A stretch of DNA of 64,000 nt from Camarhynchus parvulus (GCF_901933205.1 NC_044571.1:8037420-8101419); one strand, 5' to 3'. Shown: positions 1-23,689, counted from the stretch's first letter. Notes: a model not told the origin generated them from the letters alone. Numbers and translations: made by a program.

Positions 1-3000
1 GCAGACTGGTTGTTTGTGCTGTTCCAGTCTGGACAGTCTGTCCCAGACAGGAAGCTGGTCTCATGACAGGATCATGACTGCAGTTGTGACATGTCAGGGG
101 CTGCTTTCCAGAGGGATGTTCCTGGGATGGAGTGGTTTGTCTGGCAGCTATCCCCTCACCAGGAGCACAGGAGACTCCAGCTCTGCCCTGGGATGGCCGG
201 GGAGGCAGAGCTGGAGGGAGCACTGCCCTGAAATCACTTTCTAAAATTTCAGGCTTCTCACTGCTGGTTTGGGTCCTGGGGAAGTGAGGAGTCAGCCCCT
301 CTGACTCCCTGTGTCTCCCCTTTAGTGCTGACTCTTCCATTCCCTTGGATAAAACATGGCACTTAGGGACAAAGGTGAAATTAAAGTGACCCTTGGTTGG
401 CACTGAGGCTGTTACACTCCAACAGCACTATTTGTGTCCTGCCTATTTTCCTAATTCACTTGTGCTTATTTTTGATGGATTATTTTGTTTTTCTCCAGAA
501 GTAATACACATCAAAGACAGCTTCTGGTCAGCATCACCTGTGGGATGATAGTGGTATAGGCACAGTTTTCCTGCAGATTTTTTTCCTGGACATCTTTTTT
601 TAGGTGGATGTATTCCTGTTCATCTTCTGAGTTCATAAATCCTCATTTTTACAAAATATTGAGCATACTTTTTTTTTCAGTCTTCTTTAAAATATGGAAA
701 TAGCTTAACAATATTTTCACTTTTTATTAAAAGTACTGTTTTTAATGGGAGAGAGGAGGCTTCTCCCAAGGTTTCATTTGTAAAGACCCATATAACACCA
801 TGTGTGTGCATGCAAACATGCAGGAAGGAGATCAAAACCATTTCATATATAGAGAAAGCTTATCTTAGTTTGTGCTTTTTCCAGTTAAGCCTCCTCACCC
901 CATCTGCTTCTCTGCATGACTGACAACTGATTGCACTTCCTATTTCTAGCCTGTTTTCCTGTCAGGTTATCCAGAGCTGCTGCCATTTGGGTGCCACCAG
1001 GTTTCTCTGGGGAACATGACCCCATTCAGCCATGGAGCAGAGCCTCCCTGCTCTCAAGGAATCCACCACAGCTTGGACACAGCTCCCTGGAGATTTCCAG
1101 TGGGAAGAGCAGCACATTCACCGTGTGGCAGTGGTGGTTCAGCTCATCTGTCCCAAAGGAGTCAGAGGTGCTCTGAAGTTGGCAGCTCTGCTATGGGTAG
1201 CACCGGCAGCAGGATGTGGCTGCCTCTTGGCTCTGCAGCCTGCAGAAAAGTTGGGATGGGCTCATGTAAAATAATTGGTACAGCTGTTTTTATGTATTTT
1301 TCCTTTTTTTTTTTCCTACAGCAGAGTCTAAAAGTGACAGAAATAATTAAGAACTGTTTTTTTCTTTCCAAGCTGGTGCTGTACCAGTCAAGATTTTGAT
1401 TGATCACCTGCTGTAGGGTGTGGCTGGAGCTCCCATTTAGCTCTCCAGTGTTCCAAATGCTCTGACTGCAGCAGACTTTTTTTAATATCAATTGCTTGGG
1501 TACTTGGACCATGCCATTGAAAAGAAGTATTTAAATGCAGGTGTTGATCAGGTGAGTAGATTGGCAGCACTGAAGTAATTCAAGTCTGTGACTTTACAGT
1601 GCTGGCCATCAGCTACCGCTTAAAATATTGTGAATTTATTTACCTTAGCACTGCTTCTGTCTCCCTGGCTAATGAAAAGCATATGCTGACTAGATTAAGG
1701 ACATGTAAATTTGTCATCACAAATTCATGCACTGGAGCATAATTAAGTGGAATTTGACTGCTTTTGTGATTTTGTGCAACCATCAATTTTGTTTCCCTTA
1801 TGAAACATTTAAAACATTTTATGATGCGTACTCATGCCAAGAACTTAGCTATGTATTTTTGTTTATGTTGGGTGGCATCAACAACAACAATAAATTTGAC
1901 TGCCAGAGTCCTTCAGTGTGAATCCATCCTTCAACAACAGAGGAATTTCTTTAAACTCTGAAAGCACATGAGCAAGGCAAGTCTCTATTTAAGGATGGGA
2001 TTAGGTCTAGGTGCTGTCCTCAGCCACTGTAAAGTACAGGTGCAGTACATGCCTTTTTGACCTGTTCTAGAAAATAATTCATGACAGTTGTTACAGAGAT
2101 CCAGGAGAATCTCTACACTTCCAGAGCACTGGAATTCCCATGCATTCCTGGTTTTAGACAGCCCCATCTCCTGCCTGCCACACACAGACACCATCTGTAG
2201 CAGCTGCTTTTCCAGCAGTTCAGGTAGGAGAGGGCACTGGAGCAAACTCTTTGGATGTTTGGCTTTGTGCCATCCATCAGTTTCTGCTCTGTTTATTTGA
2301 GAGGAGCGTGGCCACCTGGCCTTTCTGTCCCTGTCCCTGTCCTGGGCAGGCAGGACACATTGCACAAGCCTGGGCAGAATCACCAGGGTGGTGATTTCAC
2401 ACCATGAGCTGTAGGAGCCCTTTAACATTCAGTTCCTCCACAGCAATGCTCTGCACTAGTGGCACAACAGGACAGGAAATAAACTTCTGGGCTCCCCATT
2501 TTTTTCAAGTTTCCTTTGTTCTGACAGATTTGAATCTGATAGTTCCACTTTCTGTCTTCCTTGATCTTGCTCCATTTATGTCCTGCAATACTTGTGTGGA
2601 AATGTTCTCCCTGCTTCTACAAAGATGAAAATTCCTAAGAATATGGTTCAGGGCCTGCAGAGGAGAAAATAAAAAATGCAGGAGACTCCCAAACCCTCAC
2701 TTGAGAAAAAAAAAAATTAGAGAACATTTGTGACTTTTAGCTCAAAGCATCCATTTCACCATAGCCAAAAATTGTGTCAGTATAGGATACAGACTGTCAT
2801 TGTTTTGGAGGGTTTTTGTTTTGTTTTGAGGGATGCTTATTTCCTTACCTAGACTCTGGCAGGGTGCTTCTTAGATCCATGAAGAATGACCTATAAATCT
2901 CAGCAATCACTTGCCAGGTTGCTCAACATTTGCATTTCAATGTCATTTCTTCATTTCCACTTCCTTTTTTTAGACATAACATTTACACATTTCAGATCTG

Positions 3001-5130
3001 CTTTAGGCTTCTCTTGCCTGTGTGGTGCTACAGCTGCAAGAACTCTGAAAGTTGCCATTCCTGCCACAGAGAAGTCTGGAAAGTTGATGCAGGCACAAAG
3101 GCTGATTTTACCTCCCTCTGCCAGGTTTAGACTTTGGGGCATTATCTAGAAAAAGCATACTGACCCTTTAAGGAACCCTTTATTTTATGGCTTATTTTCT
3201 CTTTTTAACCTAAGTGTCAAAAGCAACACTCAGTCTTCAATTCTGACTCAGGATTCTCTCCTTATTCAGAGATTTCAACACTTCTTGATAACAGCTTAGG
3301 TGCACCCCAAGCTGAAGAGTGGACAACATAACACCAAAATCTGAAGACCCAGTCAAACACACATCACCCTTGGTGCCAGAGGCCAAGCTCCCAAATTAAA
3401 ACTCCCTTTGGTGATCAGATCACTACTCCTGCAGCATCCTAAATCCCCAACAGCACTCTGTGGAGCCTGTCCCAGCCTGGTGAAAGCTGCTTGCTGCCAG
3501 ATACTGCAAAACAACCCTCCTGTCCTTCTCACTTTGGGTACACAGGATCTCAATACCAGCTGTTATTTATTTTCCTTGCATCCCCTTCCTGCCTTGGCTT
3601 CTCCCTGTTGTCTTCCTTCCTTCACTTGACAGTTTCACTGCTTTCATCATAGTTCTGTGCACAAAACCTATGATCTCTGCCATATCACATAAATATTTTT
3701 ACAATTTATATTCTTGGGGTGATTTAAATTTAAAGAGAACAATCAAGAGCAGGTCTGGTACTGTTGAAGGCACTTTAATTCTAATTAACTTAAGTATGAA
3801 AAGGCTATTCCTGTAATTGCCTGTTTGATTAGCAGTTATGGACCAATATTGTTGTATAATAAAATGTGTCTGGCTTTCCTAACTGAAACTGAAGTACAGG
3901 GCCTCTGGAGTGGTTCAAAATGCAGCCTGTGCTGCACAAAGCATTTGGTATTTAAGACACAGCACACATGACAGTGCTCAAAAGCACCTTTAGTACCAGC
4001 TGGAGGCCTACAGCCATGAGAAGGAACAAATGTGGTACTAACAGGAGAAGTGGGAATTGCAATTCGCCCTTCAAAGTAGTCTAAGACCAGCTTTAAAAAG
4101 TAAAATTGGAGCCTACAGCAGCAGCTGGGAGAGAGCTGACATGCAGAGACCATATCAATGGCAGGTCCTGCATTTAAACAAATTCTGCACTGCCAACTTC
4201 ACACTGACTAAAATACAACTGTTAAATACTTACCATTAATTACACAGTCCCTTAAACAACCAGCTCCTGTAAAACTCTGTACCAGTATCTGAAGTGGACT
4301 GCTAATCTGATCAAACCTCTGAATCTACTGTTAGAGATGACAGAATTGTTATTTAGATACTGCACTGGGAATATTTAGATACTGTATTAGCAATAAATCT
4401 AATCATCATCATTGACATAATCATGTGTCCTACTTCTCACACCTGGCTGAGAGCCTTCCCTTGCCTACTTTGTCATGGTGTATTACAGCATGTCAGTAAT
4501 TACATTCCTGTCAGAGGAACTGCCAGTGCAACTCTTCCTTTCCATCTATTGGTATCAATCATCCAGATTAACTTTAAATGCCATTAAAAGTGATTGTAAC
4601 ATATACTCAACTGGATTTCTTGGACTCAGGTAAACCTGCAATTTGCTCATTTCAACCTGAATCACTGTTCAGGATCTCCAAGACATGAACAATTTCAACA
4701 CCCCCAATTCAGACATTCCCAGTAAATGAGACTAATTCAGTGAGAACATCTTTTCTGGAAGTGGAACAATTATCTCCTAATGGCAGGGAAAGTTCAGCAC
4801 ATTAGAGGGCAAGATGATAAAAAAAGTAGTTTCCATTCAAGCTCCCGTAAGTCTGGAAGAGCTCCTTTTACCACAAGAGCAAATGAGTTTCTAAGGAAGA
4901 AGTAGTTCTAAAAAAGACTCAAGCCAGAGATGAACCACTTGTTTTAACTACACTCACTATCTGGTTTAGGAAAACTCACAAAAGATTATTTTTCTTTTGA
5001 AGGACAGTTCGAACTAAACTGCTGCAGCCTTAGGGCCACTGTCACACTTCAGATGCTGTCACACTGCCCTGGTCAGCTGAACAAATCCTAAACAGAAGCA
5101 TCCACATCTACAAAGCCACAAGGAATAAAT
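1..5130. other. Intergenic sequence downstream of ATP6AP2
   Basis: No gene, RNA gene or clear repeat was recognised here. The open frames are short (147 codons at most), lie on both strands and lack recognisable domains. In other vertebrates the genes beyond the 3' end of ATP6AP2 are CXorf38 and MED14, but no exon of either could be identified in this stretch. Confidence 0.5.
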
Positions 5131-5139
5131 GCATTCCAG

Positions 5140-6016
5140 AACAACTGTTCTTTGTTTTATTGAATGGTTGAAGCAGGACTATAATCCAGGTATACTTAAA
5201 TCAAGTATTGGTCCACTCTTATCATCAAAAAGAACTTATTTTTTTTAATAATAGTAACATCAACACAAATGGAAGGAACATGAAGCATCATAACAGGAAC
5301 TCTCAACTGTGACATTAGACCATGACCAGACTGGTGCTGCTTCAGGATTTACAGACTGCACAGCACAGAGGAGCCACACCAGTGTTAGCCACCTCCCAAC
5401 CACTGAAGTTCTGGGGAAAGGATCCTTCTGTGTACAGCTCACCTCTGAGCCATCAGCATGAGATCAAAATGCCATTTATGCTACTAGAGTCCTAGGCTGA
5501 CAGAAGTACTTCTATATTTAGTATTTTACTGAAGAATATTTACTATCCTCTCTGAAGTTACATATAACCATTATAAATATTTACATCGAGCATTTACAGC
5601 TGGTTCATAATATACAACACAACAATTTAGCTATAATTTTTGATCTTCCAGTGCAAAAGTTTCAAACAATATGTTGCTATCATAATTTCAGTTTATCTGG
5701 TTTGCACAGGCTGAGGCAGTACAGGGCATTTCAAAAACTCCTGTTACAAGATTTAAAAAAATGGAATGATGTCACTTTAATAACTATTACTCTGGGAAGT
5801 GTTGTTTTGGTTTTTTTAAACAAGCAGATTTCAATTTCTAAATCCTATCTGGTGCTACTACTAACATTTAAAATAGTCTCGAAAGGGGGAAAAATACTTA
5901 GAAATAAATACACCTTTAAAAAACTTCCACAATTAACCATATCAGAACATGTTTTCCACACAGGCTAAAGGAGACCTTGGTCTTCATCATCTTCCTGCGC
6001 TGAAATACGGTGCAGT
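5140..6016 (-). other. ATP6AP2: ATP6AP2 3' untranslated region
   Basis: About 880 nt between the stop codon and the expected cleavage zone just past the only canonical AATAAA on this strand. The length suits the family. The sequence is AT-rich with no repeat insertion. The exact cleavage site cannot be read from sequence alone. Confidence 0.65.
5156..5161 (-). terminator. Polyadenylation signal AATAAA of ATP6AP2
   Basis: TTTATT on the plus strand reads AATAAA on the gene strand, 855 nt after the stop. I saw no other AATAAA between it and the stop codon. Cleavage would be expected some 10-30 nt further, about 5126-5146. Confidence 0.65.
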
Positions 6017-16914
<10,898 letters not shown>

Positions 16915-16990
16915 CAGCCCCCACTGCCGGGCCGCGCCGCGGACAGACACCCGAGGGCCCCGCCCGCCGCCTGACGGACAGCCGCCAAAG

Positions 16991-17237
16991 CCAATCGGCG
17001 AGCAGTATTCCGGATAGATGGGCGGTACTTCGCAGAGCTGACCAATCGCCGACGCAGCACCGTCCCTGTCACGGATCTGAGCAGTCAGCTGTCCGCCGGG
17101 GGCGGAGTCTTCGTTTGAGTGGCGTTCCCACTTGACCAATCAGATCGCGAGGGATCCTGCACCATTTTCCTCCCTGCGCTGTAATCCCAGAGGGAGCAGC
17201 GAGGAGGCGGAGCCAACTGGCAGACGATTCAGCCAAT
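16991..17237. promoter_or_regulatory. Cluster of four CCAAT (NF-Y) boxes
   Basis: CCAAT occurs at 16991-16995, 17042-17046, 17136-17140 and 17233-17237, all on the plus strand, so the gene strand reads ATTGG each time. Spacings are 51, 94 and 97 bp. Three of the four continue with CG dinucleotides right after (ATCGG, ATCGCC, ATCGG). NF-Y binding is an inference from the motif and its place just upstream of exon 1. Confidence 0.6.
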
Positions 17238-17464
17238 CGGAGCGCCAAGGGTAGGAGGCTTGCTCCGTCCACGTCTGTCAGGCTGACATCGACGGGGCGG
17301 GGCAAAGCTGTGATTGACAGCCGAATGCACCATTCAGAGGGCAAGGCGCCTGCTCCACCCTCTCGGCAGCCGTGTGGGGAGGGCAGGCTTGGGTGTGGGG
17401 TCGGGAGGGGTTTCTTCGGGGCCTGTGGTTGACCTCGTCCTTCCCCTTGTCTATGCCTCTATCT

Positions 17465-17535
17465 AATTTAGAAAATATATTGTATATTTTTATAATGCAT
17501 ATGTATAATTATGTGTAGTATGTTACTTTATTAAA
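17465..17535 (-). repeat. Right arm of 71-bp inverted repeat (upstream of ATP6AP2)
   Basis: Counterpart of 16392-16462 in opposite orientation, running from AATTTAGAAAATATATTG to TTACTTTATTAAA. The pair encloses 1002 bp that hold the whole CpG island and exon 1. The arms are far more alike than old repeats elsewhere in the window, which suggests a recent duplication, gene conversion, or an assembly error at a GC-rich locus. Confidence 0.9.
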
Positions 17536-17737
17536 CCTTCAGGGGATTCTTCCTTATATTTTGTTGAGAACATCTGCAGTAACAAATTCAGTGACTGGCC
17601 CAGCCGTGCTCATCTCACTTCAGCTGTCAGTGCCAGTGATAGGAACAGGCAGGTTGTGCGCTTTGGTCAGTGTATGTTTAATATTCCTGTCATATGCCAT
17701 GACCATCACAATCAGGGGAGGTGGTCCTGCTCCTCAG

Positions 17738-18245
17738 CCCTGTGAGGATCACCTGGAGTGCTGTGTCCGTTCTGGGCTCCTTGGGACAGGAGACACATGG
17801 AGCTGGAGTGGGTCTAGTGGAGGGTGACAAAGATGATGGAGGGACTGGAACATCTCACTGAGGACAGGCTGCGGGAGCTGGGCCTGTCCAGCCCCGAGAA
17901 GAGAGAGCAGAGAGGGGCCCTCACCGCTGTCAGTGTCTGCAGGGAGGGTCAGGGCATGGACCAGGCTGCTCCGTGGTTCCAGCAATGGGACAGGAGGAAT
18001 GGGCAGGAACTGATGGCCGGGAAGTTCCACCTGAACATGAGGAAGAATTCCTTCACTGTGCAGTGACGGAGCACTGGAACTGATTGTCCAGAGAAGGCAT
18101 GGAGTCTCCCTCACTGGATCTATTCCAGACACATCTGGACACAGTCCTGTGCCATGTGCTGTGGGATGACCCTGCCTGAGCAGGGAGGTTGCACCAGATG
18201 ACCCACGGTGATCCCTTCTGGCCTGATCCATTCTGTGAAGTTGTG
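17738..18245 (+). mobile_element. CR1 LINE fragment, longest in the window
   Basis: About 0.5 kb of the CR1 3' end. It contains GGAGTGCTGTGTCCGTTCTG, the G-rich GAGAAGAGAGAGCAGAGAGG, AACATGAGGAAGAATTCCTT and a final CCATTCTGTGAAGTTGTGAG. The 160-codon frame on the other strand is a shadow of this repeat. Confidence 0.88.
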
Positions 18246-18405
18246 AGTATTCTGTGAGTATTTCTCAGGGTCTTTGTACATTTTTAGGCTCCAAGACCTC
18301 GATGAAGCTCTCTGCAAGTAAAGGCAGACAAAACCAGGCTTTGAGGGTGAATTACCATGTAGGATGGGAGGTTAAGGCCTCCCAGTGCATTGGAAGGAAA
18401 ACTGT

Positions 18406-18556
18406 GTTATGAGCACTTCAAATTAATACTCACTCATTCCTTACTCTGTATCGTGCATCACAAAACCAGCACCACATAACATCTTTTGTAAAATAAATGC
18501 AAAGAAATGCTTGAGATTATCTGATTCAAAATAGTTGTTTTCCGGTGGCCTTTTTT
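18406..18556 (+). repeat. Direct repeat C, copy 1
   Basis: A segment of about 150 bp beginning GTTATGAGCACTTCAAATTA and running to the TTCC..GGCC..TTTT end. It recurs in the same orientation at 19129-19305, 723 bp downstream. Not recognised as a known repeat family. May be part of a local duplication or an unnamed interspersed repeat. Confidence 0.75.
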
Positions 18557-21500
18557 GTCCTAGATTCCTTGGGAAACAATGTGTGTGAGTTCACAGTAAA
18601 GCCAGCAGTGCTAGGGAGTGTCTTATCTGCTTTGCTGGGAGACAGCACCTGTGTCACATCCATGTCGTAAGTCTGTATTTATGTGCAGAACATGCCAAGG
18701 ATTACTACCCATAAACTATTTGGCCAGAGCTATTCTGCTGTGTATTTAGAAATTCAAGCCAACTATAGAAACACTTCGAAAATGTGCCTGAGCAACATTT
18801 CTGTACTGGGAAAAAAAAAGGTTGTCTAGAAGAATGAGTGAGTGGGCACAGGAATGCAGGTAGTAAAATGAAAGTGTGTTTACAGCAAACAGTATTTAAG
18901 AGAGTAAAATTATATCCTTGCCACTGCCACATGATAGTATGTGACAATGGGCAAATCACTTAAACTCAACTTTTCATAGGTGGCAATAACAATCCCCCCT
19001 TGTCTGTGAGTTGTTTTGCATAAATTAGGAGGAGCTCCTGCTCCTCCTGCTGCCAGGTGGAAGCTACACTTTGAATATGAAAATCATGCCAGATGCATAG
19101 GGTACTCTAAAACTCAGCAGCCAAGCGAGTTATGAGCACTTCAAATTAATACCCACTCGTTTCTTACTCTGTACTGCGTGTCACAAAACCTGCACTACAT
19201 AATAGCTTTTCTGAAATAAATGCAAAAAAAAAAAAGATTTGTGAGATTACCTGAATATTGTGGCAAAGATATGATCAAAATAAGTTGTTTCCTGATGGGC
19301 TTTTCTGCTTTCAGAACAGGATTAGAAAAACACATGGCAGAGAAAGCCTGGATCAGTGAACAACAAAGATATTGAATGATTGCTTTTCTGTGAGCCCAGC
19401 TGGTTTGTGCAGTGAGCAAGGCATGATGATTTTGAAAAGATAGTATTCTGTATTGTAAACTGATAATGCTAGCACAACATGTAAGCCCATGGGTCCTGGA
19501 TTAAAGTTATGTGGGTTACCTTATTTTTGGCATTTGCTGTCCCTTGGGCACTTTGCAAGCGTACTGTGCCGTTTACTGTGTATATTTTATCATAATTTCA
19601 CAAAGTTTTGCCTGTTTAGGAAAGCATGGTTCCTGCACCTTGTAGTCTGAAGTACAGATGAAGTGCAGGTATGCTTTGTCCTCCCCCTTACCCTGCCTTC
19701 CCTTCAGATTGTGTCTACATTCAAAATGTGCATAGAAATAAGGCAAGGAGAGTGACTCAAAGCAGTAAATTTCTGAAACTGCTGGAGGACATTGGGTGGA
19801 TGTGGTTGTATCTTAGATGGGAAGGTAGTGGGAACCACCAAACAGGAAAAGGATCATAAGAAGGAAGAAGTTTCTTCATCTAAATTAAGGATTTCTTACA
19901 AATGTGATGTGGAAAAGAAGGTGCCAGAGTGAATAAGACTGTTTTGAAAAAGTTATTTCTCTTATAACTGTTACTCTCTCTGTGTTTCATAGCTGTGCAT
20001 GTTAGCAATCATTTCATTTTTTTAAATTAATCTCTTGACACTGTTTTCCATAAAGCATTCACTCTGAAAGTCATACCATAACAAAAGAGTATCATGTTAT
20101 TTTTTTCACATTTGCAGAAGGAATTGTATTTTTGAGACCTTAGCATTTGCATTCTCATTTTCTTTTTCTGAACTCATGGTGCTAGGAATACTATAATGTA
20201 ATTCTAGAAATAGAAGAGAAATCAGAGTTCTGTATTTGAAGAGTCTTATATTCCTTCTCTGCTTCTCAAATTGCTGTTCTTCTTGAAATCACAATGCAAA
20301 CATGGTTTCTGAAGAATTCTCTATCTTATGTTTTCCTGTTCTCATCTTGGTTTCTTCTTTTGGAAAATAATAAATAGAAGCAATAAATTTTATTGTGAAA
20401 TAGTCAAGTCTCACAAACTCTGTACTGGTTTCTAGTGCCCACTGGGTATATCTGTATGTCAGTGAAGCCCAATATAAGAGAATAATACCATCACTTTGTA
20501 GGCTGGCAGAGTTCTAGCTATTTTCTCTAGGCTTAATTTAGATCCCAGCTGTGCTTCGAAGAGAGTGAGTTTTGTAATCCTGTAAGCAATACTTGTGACA
20601 AAATCTACATGCGGTAAAATTCTTCTATTAAACTGATTTCATTTTGAGCTTCTGCTCAGGGCAAGTGAAAAACTGAGACAACATGCACATTAGGTCAGAA
20701 ATAATTTTTATAAAGCCATATAGTGCTAGCAGCAGTCACAAAATCAATGTGCCAGCTGTAGGCAAAATACCAGCGTTCCCTGGCTGTTTTAGGAGTGTGC
20801 TGTGCAGAAATGTCTTCAGCAGGAATTGCTCACGAGGCACTTGGATGCTGCCTTTGCCTCCAGCCCTGTCTGTACCAACAGTGTTATGGGTGAAATGATG
20901 GTAGAGGAGGGAATATGAGCAAAAGGCTGAGTCAGAGAGCCCACCATTGGTCTCAACAGGACTGCTCTGTGATCCCTGGATTTCATTGTGTTACTACTAA
21001 ATCCAGGCTGGTTGCTAGCAAAGTAATTGTCTCAACCATAATTTCCAGAATGATGCTTTAACTGGAAAATATTTTTCTGGCTGCTGTGATGACCAAGGCA
21101 GTTGTATCCTACTGGAAAGAATGAAATCCCAGTGCCAGGTGCCACTTGGAGTTACCAGCTCCAGAAGCAGACAGGGTTAGCAATGCCCCTTTTGGTAGTA
21201 GGATTTACAGTATCAATGGAAATTTATACACAGAAGTTAAGCAAAGGATTCTAAAATAAAATTGAGCAGACAAAACTCTTTTTTCTGTTATGTTTTCTGA
21301 CCTTGACACATTGGTTGAATATGAATAAACAGTACAGTTAGTTGGGTAACCCCTGTCCTGGTGTGGTGGGGGAATGGGACAAGGGGGCTGTGTTGGGCAG
21401 TTAGTTTGGGGGCTGCTAACATCCTGGGAGGTGAGAAATGAGACAATTGAGCCCAACTTCGTGATTTATACTGGGTGGAATTTATACAGGTCTCATGTGA

Positions 21501-22540
21501 AAAGTTGTTGGTTCTTGCTTCTGAATTGCCTTGTGATCTCTTCATTCCTGTCCCCATTTGCACACTCCATCTATGTAAGCAGAAACAGTTGTTTTTGCAA
21601 ATGTGGATACCAAGGCTAAATAAATCAAAGACAGCTCAAATAATTTCTAAAGGACTCAAAAACAATCCTCAAAAACCATTTAAAACCCACACCAATCCTG
21701 TGGTTACTGAGCCAAATCTTAGAGCTGATGTCCCAAGGACTCAAAAAATAAGCAAAATGTGAGCTCTGCCCTCTCTAAAAGGCAGATGTCTTCTTTTTTT
21801 TTTTTCGTTTTTTGAAAGGAGAAGTGCCTTTCTCTTTTACTTCTGTCAGTCAATAGCTGTCTTAAAGAGGATTGCCAGTTTTCTCTCTGTAGAGCTGAGT
21901 TACAGTTAAAGCCTCCAAATATGCACAGGAAGCCCATTTTAGGGTTCTTTTTGCTAGGTTCTGTATGCACATCATATAAAGAAAACTATGTCATTTTTTG
22001 TGTGTCAGTACAAATGTCACGAGGTCAAAATTGTGACCTTGTGATGCAGCTCCAGTAGACTTCTGGCATTTTCTAACAGTTCTCAGCATGGCCTTGTCTG
22101 TGACTTTGCCTGCACCTGCGGGCTCACTGGAGGTGAGAGTGTCCCTGTTTTGTCATAGGCAGTCCCAGTCCTGCAGAGTTTGCAGTGGCTGGACCAGAGT
22201 ATTGAGGAGATGACTGATTCACCTGAGGTCCTACAGCAGGTCAGTGGGAAGACAAGGAGAACCTTTCCTCTGTGCCCTGTACTTCAGCCTGTACTGCCCT
22301 CTCAGCCACTCTCTGCCTTCAGTGATCACAGCCAATTTTTAGAATTTATTTTACATATTGTTCTAGAACACAACGCTGCAGTCTGCTGAGACTGTAATGT
22401 TGATGTAACAGTTCTGAGGGAGATGGTCATCTGTAATTCACTTAATTTTAGTGGTTTCAAAGTCACGTTAAACAATATTTTTTTGTTAAGTCTACTTAAT
22501 CAAAACACAATGTATTTTAATGTCATTGAAGATAGGGGAT
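18557..22540. other. Intergenic sequence upstream of ATP6AP2
   Basis: Apart from direct repeat C copy 2, nothing recognisable was found. Frames are short and on both strands. Homopolymer runs occur at about 21788-21806 (T). Confidence 0.5.
19129..19305 (+). repeat. Direct repeat C, copy 2
   Basis: Diverged copy of 18406-18556. It is longer because of an A-run (19222-19234) and an insert around GAATATTGTGGCAAAGATAT. Both copies keep GAGCACTTCAAATTAATAC, CACAAAACC and AAATAAATGCAAA. Confidence 0.75.
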
Positions 22541-22930
22541 GAGCGTGGTTTTAGGGGTAATTGATATAATTCAAGGTACGCAGCTTCTCTATGTTGACAT
22601 TGTAGCGCTAATGAGGAATGAAATGTGTGAGAAAGAACTCCTGAAACTGCGCAGAGAAGTCCGCATGTGTGTGATGCGTACCAATGGCAGTCGATCCGTG
22701 TGGTTCCTCTCCCTTCACCTTTCCCCGGTGATTTTGGAGGGGCTGGCCCGGCCGCCCGGGCAGGTGGGAACGCGCATCCCAAACCTGGGCGCTTTGGCAC
22801 CATCGCGTGGTCTGAGCTGCGGCTGCAGCCTCGCTGCGCCTGTGTCGTGTCCGGGGACCGGAACTTAAAGGAAACTCCAGCTTTTGGGAGCATTCGTCTA
22901 CTGTCCCCTCCATAGATGCCCGTCGTATCC
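22541..22930. promoter_or_regulatory. Small orphan CpG-rich island
   Basis: I count about 26 CpG in 390 bp, against a background in which they are rare. The densest part is 22730-22870, with GCCCGGCCGCCCGGGC and a CCAAT at 22681-22685. It ends next to family A LTR copy 1. No exon was recognised beside it. It could be an unannotated promoter or enhancer, or an unrecognised GC-rich repeat. Confidence 0.45.
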
Positions 22931-22942
22931 CACTAGCCACCC

Positions 22943-23520
22943 TGTCAGTTTCTCTGGGTTTGGATTGAAGGCAGACTCAGGTCTGAACACGAACTACCGT
23001 CTGAAGTGCCTTTATTATTTCTTATCAGTAAAACAGTCTCACTACTGTGAGTTTGGCAGCTTTTCATTAGAAGGCACAAAATGGCCAACTATTGCTTGTT
23101 ACAAGGTCTTTTAAGACTAAACTATCCAATTAAGAACTGACACCTAGATGATTTTCCCTTTTAACCCAATAACTGATCCCAAAGAGCTGCAATGAGGTCT
23201 TTTCTGCCCAATTACAAAATGCCACCCAAACCCATGGAGAAGAAGGAAGGAGAAGCATGAAGAAGAAACCCAGGACCACACCCTGTGCCCTCCATCTTGC
23301 TTCCATCCACAACATACTAAAAATCCCAAAACCTAAATTTCTCACCAAGTGACACACCTGCACTGCTCTCTATCATCTATTTCACACTTTTGTGGATTCC
23401 AGTCTATCTTGAAGTGTGGGAAGCTTTCTCCATGAATGAGGGTCAAAGTCAGTGCTCCCCTGGGGGTCAGGGCACCCCAGAGCAGACAGAGAAACATTCC
23501 TGGTGCCCTGGGTTTCCACA
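22943..23520 (-). mobile_element. Solo LTR, family A copy 1 (ERVK-like)
   Basis: 578 bp, read on the minus strand from TGTGGAAACCC to GAGAAACTGACA. Flanked by GGATGG (23521-23526) and GGGTGG (22937-22942), a 6-bp target-site duplication with one mismatch. It keeps an AATAAA near its 3' end. It is closely similar to the copies at 55135-55722 and 58995-59565. One segment (22980-23010) is inverted relative to both. A 77-codon open frame is shared with copy 2, but it lies in LTR sequence and is not a known gene. Confidence 0.85.
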
Positions 23521-23689
23521 CCATCCTTTCTGGGAAACAGTGGCTAAGAGCATGCATGGAGTGGGTGATAGAAATTGAGCCAGAAGATAAAGGGCTAATG
23601 TGTATGTCTCAAACACTGATAGCCAGATGGCTGTGGAGCCAAGGGTTGTTGGTAATAGCAGACAAGAACTCAGTGAAAAAGAATAGGAT

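Noticed and set aside
17749..18231. 160-codon minus-strand frame
   Set aside because: Antisense of a CR1 3' fragment, which is non-coding.
23130..23363. 77-codon frame shared by LTR copies 1 and 2 as a small conserved gene
   Set aside because: It lies wholly inside the LTR, other overlapping frames are equally shared because the copies are simply similar, and the 77-codon frame is not kept intact in copy 3, where a related frame is shorter.
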